Shown here piece by piece: positions 43,701 to 53,729 of a stretch of DNA of 64,000 nt (position 1 is its first letter; each line of letters begins with the position of its first letter). The notes beneath the pieces were generated by a model that ran no database searches, was not told where the DNA came from, and saw only the letters and a list, made by a program, of their open reading frames with translations. Origin of the DNA: Brugia malayi (lineage: Eukaryota > Nematoda > Chromadorea > Rhabditida > Onchocercidae); assembly GCF_000002995.4 (NCBI RefSeq), contig NW_025062479.1, positions 22,688,721 to 22,752,720 of the forward strand, in the 5' to 3' direction. The position numbers and the translations under genes are program-made.

Positions 43701-46700
43701 AAGCAATTAAGCATATTAATAATTTAAATATTATTTAATTTAAAAATGAAAAGAATAAAAAATAAAATGAAAAAAATGAAGGATTAAATAATAAAATCAA
43801 ACAATACCCATCCATCATGGAACACTTATTATTTACCCGCCCTTCACAATGGGTTAAATTTGTTCAAATGATCAGATAATAAGGAACAACCATTTTTTTT
43901 TTTTTTGCTCTTTTCTTATATTTTTCATTTTTAATTTCATGAATTGTTTATAGGCAGGGGCAAAAAAAAAAAAAAAAAAAAGAGACTAAGTTAAGTGCGT
44001 TTGCATAAATAACCAAATAGTACCTACTAGGCTACTAGGCCTACTTGGCTTGGCCTTATATGTTAAACATTCATTTTGGCCCAATCGAATAAATAAATAA
44101 TCTAAAATCGGATGGATTGACAAATCAAAAAGGAGGCAAACTCATTAATCACTTATTCTTTTATATTCTAATATATAAATAAGCTTCGTTTCATACTAAT
44201 CTTTAGCATACACATACAAACATGCACACATACACACACACACACATACAAACAGACAAACAGACACATACACATACACACATAAGTATGTATGTATGTA
44301 TTAAAGTTTCCATTCTTCATCATTTGTATTGACAAGTTGAGATTTATTAAAAATGCAAAATAAAAATGCTAGAAGAAATTCTATTATTATTCATTGAGTT
44401 AAAGGATATTTGCATTAATTAATTAATTAATTAATTATTTTGTTCAGCTAATTAATTATTCATTAATTAATTTCTATTAAATAAACTATTAAAATAATTA
44501 TTAAAAGATAAACAATATGAAATAGTTTTGCGCCCAATATTAATATTATTATTATTGTTATTACTATTATTATTATTGTTATTGTTTAAATGAAATATTT
44601 CTTAATTTTCATGAATTAATTAATTTTTCAATTATTTATAAATACATCAAAATTTGTTAATTTCAATTTTATTATATGATTTAATTATTTTATAAATATT
44701 TATTTCCATTTCCATTAATTCTAATAATAAATATTAAAATGAAACGAATATTTTATTATTAATGCAACAATTTCAACATTTCATTTTTAAATTTTATTAT
44801 TAAAGTGAGAAAAAAATTTTTTTTTTGCAATTGTTAAAACAGTTGCAAATTTTTTTTTTCTTTTTTTTCTGTTTCTCTTTAAATGATTTTATTTTAAAAA
44901 AATATTTCTTTCACTTTATTTTTCATTTTATTTTTTTTTTTTTTTTAAATGATTGATAATTCATACATCCGTTTCTAATTTATTATTTTATTAGCACACA
45001 AAAATTTTTTTATTATATTAAAATAAATGTAAAAAAAAAAAAAAGTTTTTTTTTCTCATTTTAACATCTATGTGAAATTTTTAAATGTCTGTATTACATT
45101 TCAAGGGCAAAAGAAAAAAAAAATTTGCTGAAAATAAAATGAAAGAATTTATTACTTTTAATAAATAATACTTAGTACTTTAAAATGAGAATATCGAACA
45201 ATAAATCTTAATTAAAAATTAAGAGGAAATAATGTTAAATCATTTTTAACACATTCATTCATAGGTAACAGAATGATTATTTATCATTATTAAATTGAAA
45301 ATATTACATTTATCAAATAGAAATGAAATTGTTCCTTTTAATAAAAATTTTCAATAAAAAAAAAAAATTATAAATTACAATATGATTTGATTTTATGTTT
45401 AATATTGAAATATCAAAAAAAAGAAAAAAAAATTAAAAACGAAAAAGACAGAAATAAAAATCATTTATTTGAATTTTATTTAATTTTCTATTTTAGTTAT
45501 AATATTATTGTTATTGTTTTTTTTTCATGAATGGACTAATTAATTAATTCATTAAAGTTAATTAATATTTCTATTCGTTTTTTTTTTTTTTTTGTTTACA
45601 AATAACTACATAATGGTAGTATAATAGAAACATTTTGAATATTAATTTGTTAAATAATTATTAGTAAACAAAACAATTGTTTTTTTCTTCTCTCTCTCTT
45701 TCTCTCTCCCTCTATTCTAATACTTTTACTTTATTCATCTAAATTTTTTGAACCTTACAATTTTTATCTTTAAAAGTGAAACAAAGACAAAGAGAGAAAG
45801 AGAGAGAGAGGTAAAAAAAAGAAACAAAAAGATGAAAAATAAAATTTAAAATATTTTTAGCATAAATCAAAAAGATATTTACGAGGTATATTCTAAATGA
45901 AACTACAAATATTTATGAAAAACTTATATTAAAGTAATTTGATATGCAAAAGGTATCATATTACCACAGGTATCATTGATAAATAAATATCTTTGCATAT
46001 TTATTAATATATGTATATTTAAGTGTATAGAAGATCAATATATATTATATCATTTATCAATGATAATAAATATATATGATAAAAAAAAAGTGATAAAAGT
46101 AATAAATATATAATAAATAACAAATATAAGTATTATTAATATTTGCATAAATAAGAAGAAATTATAAATAATTAATTTCATTATTTAAGAAATAAAAAAG
46201 AGATAACATTTTTATTGATAATTAACAAATTATATCAAACTTACCATCAAATGTTTCATTTACATTTTGTTTAGCAAATGTTCCAAATTCCGATTTGTTT
46301 AAATATTTGTATTCTAATTCTTTTGCTCGTGTATGATTTACTTTTTTTGGTATAAAACTCTATAAGATAAATTGCATTAAAATTAAAATTTATTAAATTT
46401 TATATTTTAATATTATTAAATAAAAATAATTTGAGCATTTTTGTTTTTTTTTTTTTCATAATTTAATTTATTAATTGTATAAACTTATGATACCTTAAAG
46501 TAATAACAAAAAAAAAAAAAAAAAATGCGAAGAAAAAAAAATAAAAATTATTGTCTTTACGGGTTGTATATGTTGTTCCTGAAGCATTCTAAGCCGGAAA
46601 CTAGCATGTGGCCCACGAATTGCTTCCTGATAATGCGTACCGAAAGATTTATATCTATCAGTACGTGTTTTCAATTGTTGATTTATATTTGCATCAACTG

Positions 46701-47767
46701 AACTTAAATTTTCCATCGGTTCCATCGCATCATCACTTTCATCATTTCTCAATGTTTGCTTTTGCTAAAAGTTAAATTTATATGATTAATGCTAGTAATA
46801 ATAATAAAAAAAGTAACTATTAATAACAGTATTAATAGTAACAATAATAATTACGTAATAATTATGGCAACAATAATAGTAACAACAGCAATAATAATTA
46901 CGGTAATAATTATGGCAACAATAATAGTAACAACAGCAATAATAATTACGGTAATAATTATGGCAACAATAATAATTACAGTAATAATTGTGGCAGCAAT
47001 AATAGTAACAACAGCAATAATAATTACAGTAATAATTGTGACAGCAATAATAATAGCAACAGCAATAATAATTACAGTAATAATTTGACAGCAATAATGA
47101 TAGCAACAGCAATAATAATTACAGTAGTAATAATAACAACGATAAATTACAGTAATAATAATGAAAACGATAGTAATAATATTAAGAACGACAATAAATA
47201 CAGTAATGATAATAGCAACAACAGTAATAGTTCATTCAAAATTTTCCTTTATTTTAGCATCAAAATTAACAAAATATATGACATAACATTAATATTACCT
47301 GCAATAATAATAATAAACAATAATAGTGATAATAATAAGTAATAATAATGACAATAATAATGATAGTTCATCTCCAAAATTTTGCTTTATTTAGACATCA
47401 AAATTAAGAAAATAAATGATATAACATTAATATTATCCGTTAAAAAAAGTTATTTAATTAATTAAATATTATAATTACTTATTATCTAACTTTTTTATCA
47501 CTGTAAAATCACTAAATATATGCTTGCAATAAGATTTGATAAGATAAGAGCGCTTAAAAATGCTAAATTATTATCTAATTTAGTTTAATTAATTGGATAA
47601 AAATAAGTGTAATAAAAAGAATTATTAAAACATACTGTTCGACTTGATATAGCTGCTGAACTTTGAACTCTTGACAGAGATGATGACATGATCGGTGATG
47701 AAGATTTGATCATTTTAAATGATTCCCTCCTCATTCGACTTGTATTTTTAGCTGATGATTTATTCAT
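31785..47767 (-). CDS. Six-exon coding module, probable long alternative 5' end of mec-2 (or a separate unknown gene)
   Basis: Exons (5'->3'): 47767-47636, 46764-46561, 46359-46245, 39366-39250, 32418-32275, 31856-31785. Every junction has GT-AG sites and matching phase, giving 261 codons from ATG at 47767. The N-terminus is Ser/Arg-rich. Then come GTHYQEAIRGPHASFRLRML, HTRAKELEYKYLNKSEFGTF and a His/Arg-rich part (NNWHHRPYQRHH). A hydrophobic segment AFWITIVRSYTIFTNIIIIM follows, then SPEIHIEPFRFFPTPK and GVFERWYRRYELLP. I do not recognise this protein. The last exon ends at a consensus donor (A|GTAAGT) in phase 1, the phase of the mec-2 hairpin exon, giving ELLP-TNIQSELG and a 667-residue protein. 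I found no other downstream partner. Reading through the donor would instead stop after SKFFSSKFYHT, so a separate gene ending near 31.75 kb remains possible. Confidence 0.6.
33876..34055. repeat. 90 bp tandem duplication
   Basis: Two adjacent copies begin TCATTTAAGCTAACTTAAAA at 33876 and 33966 and run through ATTCATGAATAGAA. They lie in the intron between exons 39366-39250 and 32418-32275 of the upstream module. A few substitutions and T-run differences separate them. Confidence 0.88.
34998..35290. repeat. 145 bp tandem duplication
   Basis: Two copies share GTTTTATTTATAAATT (35010 and 35155), GATGATGCAATTAATTAAA and ACAAAACGATAATCAATCGA. It lies in the same intron as the 33.9 kb duplication and has no coding content. 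Confidence 0.88.
37449..37975. repeat. ~250-275 bp direct duplication, diverged
   Basis: Two copies share AAAGATAGCAAAA, TAATTATAACAAAATTATTT, TTACATTTCGAAATGTGAAA and TTACGTCATAAT in the same order, with A/T indels between them. A further partial copy may begin near 38030. It sits in the intron between exons 39366-39250 and 32418-32275. Confidence 0.8.
40806..41038. repeat. 42 bp minisatellite, about 5.5 copies, with 20+22 bp sub-structure
   Basis: The unit is TTGATAGCATTGGCCATAAC followed by TTGATAGTCTTGGCCATATTAC, so each unit is itself an old duplication of a ~21 bp element. Because 42 is a multiple of three, several frames stay open on both strands. These give repetitive peptides of 14-residue period with no sign of selection as protein. 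It lies in the intron between exons 46359-46245 and 39366-39250. Confidence 0.95.
44218..44304. repeat. (CA)n / (GTAT)n compound microsatellite
   Basis: Interrupted CA dinucleotide repeats with ACAGACAAACAGACA interruptions are followed by GTATGTATGTATGTAT. It lies in a long intron of the upstream module. Confidence 0.85.
46790..47345. repeat. Trinucleotide-rich array with 48 bp period
   Basis: The core of the array (about 46858-47110) repeats a 48 bp unit containing TAATTATGGCAACAATAATA and GTAACAACAGCAATAATAAT. It grades rightward into irregular AAT/AAC triplets. The period is a multiple of three, so frames on both strands stay open. It fills much of the intron between exons 47767-47636 and 46764-46561. 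Confidence 0.9.
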
Positions 47768-50530
47768 AATTGTTGCTGTAGCAATAATAATTACAATTAA
47801 ATTTTACACAAATTACATTTTAATTCATTCCTATACGAAATTTAATTCAATTTTAGCTTTCAAATATTTCTATTTTTTATTTTTAGATAAAACTTTATGA
47901 GATAAATTATATTTTAGTATGCCTGAAAGAAAGAATAGCAAATAGAAATAAATATAATACATAATATACACGCATATACTTTCATCAAAAATTATTCGTA
48001 ATTAAGCAAAGTAATATTTTTATAATTTAAAATTATTAATATTTGTTTACATCCATTACGTAATTATAATGCTAACTAATGATTAAACGTAACATTTAAT
48101 GTTAGCAAGAAAAAAATTTTTTTAAATTTAAGAGAAAAAATTTAGTTAAATTGTAATTACTTTGTGATAAATTTAAAAAAAAAAAAAACTGAACAAATAT
48201 TATTTTAAACTAATAAATTGCAAAATTAAAAATGTTTGAGCAATTAAATATGATATTATAATATTTTAATAAAAATTATTTTTAATTTAATAAATTTTTT
48301 TTTTAATTTCAATTTAATTTAGAAATAGATAGAATTTTACACTAAATACTATTGTTCTAATGAGCAATTTAACTAATTAATTCTAAATGAATAAAAACTT
48401 TTTTTTTTTACTAATTAATTCTATGAATAATAGTGTACAAATAAAAATAAGCAAATGATTAATTAATTTTAAAATTTAAAATATTATTTAATAATTTCAA
48501 AAAAATTATATATATTTGGTCATAGCTTAGATAATGAAAACTTAGTTTTAACACAGTTAGTTTTAACTTTCATTTTCTTAAATATTTTCATTACTTCCTG
48601 TTAATTTTCAATTATTTCTACTTTTTTTTTTTTATTCTTTTCTTTTCTTTTTTTTTTTTGCATTTTCTAGTATTATTCTAAGTTACATTATTGAAATTTA
48701 TTCAAAAAAAAAAGATGAAACATTAAAATTTGATCTGAAATTGAAAGAATTAATTTTGCATTAAAAATTTTAAAATTATTCATAATTTTTTTCACTTATT
48801 TTAAAAACATCAAACTGAATTATTTAATTATCAAATCAGAAATGCAAATTAATTATTCATTTCTTATTTAATTTAAATATTATATCGATTTATCACTTTT
48901 TACTATTATAAAATAATTTTTTTCTCTAAAAAATAAATTTTAAAATTTTTATTTGTTTTGCAAAAATAATAAAAAATGTTGAATAAACAAATTTTTGCAC
49001 TAATAATTTAGATGAATTATTTTCATTCTTTTAAGCAAAAAATGAAAATAACAATATTCTAACCAGATGTTTGCCTAGCTAGAATATTATTATTTCTAAC
49101 TTAGCCTTAACTAGGCTTAGCCTAGATTTGGCCTAATTAGAATAATGTTATCTAATGTACAATTATTGAGTATTTGTTGGCTAATACTTATTATTTTTCT
49201 TAATTACTTTTATCGAATATAGAATACAACTTTAAATATATTATAATTATATTTTGAGCAATCTCAATTTGATCGCTTAACACAAACAGAATTGATAATA
49301 GTTTTATCATTTCTGATTATATGAAATGAAATTAATTTGAAATTGGCATTTATTACATTTACTAACAGTTAAGTAAACAATAATTCTTACAAAAAAATTG
49401 TTTTGTATTTTAATTATTTTAATTTTTTCAAGTACTAAATATAAACATTACTGTAATAATTGAGAATAATTATTGCTAATAATATTGATTACATTATTAT
49501 CAAATTAAAATTAAATTTTTGCAAAACAAAAGGAAAATAAAAATTTCTGAAAAAAAAAATGAAATGAAAATGGAATATAAATAAATAATCGATTTCTACT
49601 CTCAGAGAATTTATTTTTTTTTTTTTTTTTTAAATCAAAATGAACGAAATAAATTGAAAATTTGTTTTTCGGTATTTTTCATTTATCATTTTTATTAATT
49701 TCAGACAATATTAGGTACTTAAGTACTTGAGTAAAACATTTGATAAACAATTTGTCAAAAGCATTAAATATTATTTTATTAGTCAAAATTTTACAAGTTA
49801 AAATTCAAATTAATAATAAAATATCAATTTAACGAGTAATTAAAAAATTTTAAAATTCAAAGTTTATAAAAAATAAAACTAATAATTTTCATTTTGTTTT
49901 CAACAAATAGAAACAATACTTTTTTTACTGAATGAAAATATTTCTATCAATCAATCTTAAAAATTTTGTTAGTGTAATTTTAAATTCTCTTTTTTCTTTT
50001 TTGAAGTTTGTTGAACGATTTTCTTTTTTTATAATTTTGGTGCAAACTTTAACTTTTTCTTTCTAAAAATATTTTTTAATTAATTATCAAGAAAAAGATG
50101 AGTTAAAAAAAAATTAAAATTTTAATTTTACAAAGTTTTTGTTTGAAAAAAATGAATAATTACATCATAGATTAAATAAATATTTTGATAGTTAAAAAGT
50201 ATTACTAAAACTTCTAACTGTTAATAATAAAAATAAATTTTGAAGAAAAAAAAAATTTTCTTCTTTATATATGAGCTAAATGTTTCCGTAATTTTGACAA
50301 AGATTATTTTTTTTTATAATTGAGATGTTGTTTTAAATCTCTTTTTTTTCACTTATAATTTAGAATTTTGATCGATATTATCCAAGTAATAATTTAAAAT
50401 TTGTTGATATTTAAATTTTACAATCGAAAAAATTTAATTTCAATTATCAGGTATTAAATTTGCAATTATTGTCTTGTAAAAATATAATTTTGTTAGTTAA
50501 AATTATGCAGCAATAAGCAGTATTGGAATT
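47768..50530. other. Divergent intergenic region between the upstream mec-2 module and WDR35
   Basis: About 2.8 kb of AT-rich sequence lies between the ATG of the long minus-strand module (47767) and the WDR35 X-box. I see no additional exon. It must hold the WDR35 upstream sequence and, if the long module is transcribed from here, that promoter too. A small island near 49070-49150 has several GCCTAG/CTAGGC-type motifs, unlike the surrounding sequence. Confidence 0.55.
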
Positions 50531-50544
50531 ATTACCATGGTAAC
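50531..50544 (+). promoter_or_regulatory. X-box (RFX/DAF-19 site) of WDR35
   Basis: ATTACCATGGTAAC matches the nematode X-box consensus RYYNYYATRRNRAC at all positions and is nearly palindromic. It ends 112 bp before the WDR35 ATG, inside the usual window for DAF-19 sites of C. elegans ciliary genes. The downstream gene is an intraflagellar transport component, the class DAF-19/RFX controls. A TTTCAG at 50577-50582, between the X-box and the ATG, could be the trans-splice acceptor. Confidence 0.88.
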
Positions 50545-50656
50545 AACAACTAAGAAAATATATTTCTAACAGCTAATTTCAGTTTAGCAAACTAATCAAT
50601 AATTAAAATTTCATTCAAATTCTCTTTGAAAATTCTTCGCATCAAAAAAAATTTTA

Positions 50657-53600
50657 ATGATATTTGTATATCTAAGCAAAAAGGTTATATTTTTATTCAT
50701 TTAATTTTCGTTTTTTTTTTCTTTTTTTAAAAAACAAAAGAAAAAAGTTTTAAAAAGCAAAAAAAAAAAAACGAAATAAATAGGAAGAAAACTAACTTTC
50801 ATCAATATTTACATCAGGATTTTAACAATTTTTGCTAGATAAATGGTATGAGTTGACATCCTTAAGTGTCTCATTTTGGTGACATGGTGACATTTTTGTT
50901 TTGGTGACATTTTATGATGATTGCTTCCTTCTGTTTTTTTTTTTTTTTTTTTTTAATCATTGATTAAGAAATGGAAGTTTGTATGGAAAAGAAATGAAAT
51001 TGCTATTCAACTCATCTCTTGAGAGTGCATTTGTTTGATTGATAGCATATTTTATTTGCAATGAAAAAAAAACAAAAACAAAAAAAAAAAAAAAGAGAAA
51101 TTTTGTTTTTTTTTTTTTGCTCTTAAATTTTAATAATCAAAATTTTAAGTTAAAATTTGAAATATTTTAGATTTCAATTCCAAATAGTACTAAACTATAT
51201 TGTGTATCATGGATGAAAACATCAGGATATATTGCAACTGGTGGAAATCAAGGATTACTTAAAATTCTTAAACTACCATCAAATTCGAGTTAGTGCCTTT
51301 TTTTTTTTATTTTAATTTGTTTTAAAAATTATTAGAATTGAAAAAAAAATCAGTGCAATTTATTTATTTCCATATTTCTACATTTATTCTTATATTTATT
51401 TTATTTATTTCCAATATTTTATAAAATATTCAGTATTTTTTTTTCTTCAAATTTCTCTTCTTCTTTCTCAAAAAAAACTTCAATTGTAAAAAATCTGTTT
51501 TTTTAAGAAAAGAAAAAATATTTAACTTTTTAAAATATATTACTTAAATATAAATGATAGGTAAATAAACAATTACAATAACTTTTGCAGACAATAACAA
51601 TGCTTCCTCAATAACAACAAAAAAGCTTCAGTTGTAAAAAATCTGTTTTTTTAAGAAAAGAAAAAATATTTAACTTTTTAAAATATATTACTTAAATATA
51701 AATGATAGGTAAATAAACAATTACAATAACTTTTGCAGACAATAACAATGCTTCCTCAACAATAACAACAACAACAACAACAGCGATGTCAACAAATTTA
51801 TCAATGAATCAAAATTTAGATGGACATTCGAATGTTGTTCATATAGCAGAATGGAATGAGTGCTATCAGAAGTTGACAACATGTGACAGTAATGGTTTGA
51901 TAATTGTTTGGTTGACACAAAGTGATAGTTGGTATGAGGAAATGATCAACAAAAGGAATAAATCAGTTGTGGTTGGTATGGCATGGAGTCATAATGGTAG
52001 TAAAATTGCAATCGCTTATGAGGATGGTTTGTCATTTAATTATTAAAAAAAAAAATTTTTATTTTAAAATTTCAATTAGTCGTTTTTAATTTTTAAATTT
52101 AAATATTTTATGGTGAAATCGTTTAAAATTAAAATTAATCATTTATCATTTAAAAACTATTTACATTTTAAGTATACTTTTTTAATTTTTGAAATAAGTA
52201 ATACTTATCATAATATGATATTAAAGTAAGCATTAATTATTTTACTACAATGTTATGCAAACAAGTAATACTTATTTTAATTTAGGTATTTATTTTTAAT
52301 TTTTGAAATTAGTAATACCTATCATAATATGGTATTAAAATAAGTATTAATTATTTTACTACAATATTATGCGAACAAGTAATACCTATCTACATTTTAA
52401 ATATACTTTTTTAATTTTTGAAATGAGTAATACCTATATATTAAAGTAAGCATTAATTATTTTACTACAATATTATGCAAACAAGTAATACCTATCTTAA
52501 TTTAGGTATTCATTTCTAATTTTTAAAATAAGTAATACCTATCATAATATGGTATTAAAATAAGTATTAGTTGTTTTACTAAAATATTATGCTAACAAGT
52601 AATACTTATCTTAATTTCGATATTAATTTTTAATTATTAAGTAATACCTATCATAATGTGATATTGAAATAAATATTAATATTATGCTAACAATTAATGC
52701 CTATTTACATTTTAAGTATAAATTTTTAATTTTCAAAATAATTAATACCAATGTCATATTATTATATTAAAATAAGTATTAATTATTTTACTATAATATT
52801 ATGCAAACAAGTAATACTTATCTTATTGTAGTATTATAATTATAAAAGATTTTAAATTCGATACTAACAAATAATATTGAAAAAAAAAAGAGAAATTTAA
52901 ATTGTTTGAAGCTGATTTGAAGAAAATGGCAGAAAATGATGGATGAATGAATGAAACGAATTGTATAAAAATGCTGAAAATATAAAATTAATGAAGAAAT
53001 GGAATAAATAGAAAAAGCTCAAATAATGCACTAATTTTCTTTTTTTTTTTTTAATTTAAAAATGAAATTTAGAAAATTTTAATGAAATAAATTTTTTTTT
53101 TTTTTGTAACGAATAGAACAGATTTTGAAAAGATTTATTGTTTTCTCTTTTTTTTTTTTTTTTTCAAAAGAAATATTTACAAAAAATTTAAATCAAAAAA
53201 ACAAATTAAGAAAGAAAAAATTTTTTTTAATCGAGAATGATCACAAAAAAAAAAAAAAAAAATTAGATCAAAATATTGAATTGAAAGAAGCATTTTTTTA
53301 ATTAGGTAATATATATATTATTGATGTCTTTCTTTTTCTAGAAAAAAAAAAAGAAGAAGCAAAATTTTAAATTATAATTTTTAATTTTATTTCTTTTAGG
53401 ACAAGCAATTGTTGGTTCGGTTGATGGGAATCGTTTATGGAATAAAAATGTTGCAAGTAATTTGGTGACACTCTGTGTAAATCTTTTTTTTTTCATAATT
53501 TTAATTAGCAAAAATGTTTGATAATTTTGATAGATCAAATTTTATTATTAAAAGAAATGAAAAAAAAAAAATAAGAAAACAAAGAAAATCACATAAATAA

Positions 53601-53679
53601 AAGTTAGAAATAAAAGTTTTTCAATATTTTTGAGATTACTTTTGTATAATTTTAAGTTCTTTTCCGAATACTATAATTA

Positions 53680-53729
<50 letters not shown>

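Noticed and set aside
46789..47112. Long Ile/Thr/Ala-rich and Tyr/Cys-rich frames on opposite strands
   Set aside because: Product of the 48 bp trinucleotide-rich array inside an intron; no homology or codon signal beyond the repeat.
51721..51918. Minus-strand open frame with a Leu run
   Set aside because: Antisense shadow of WDR35 exon 3 and its ACA repeat.
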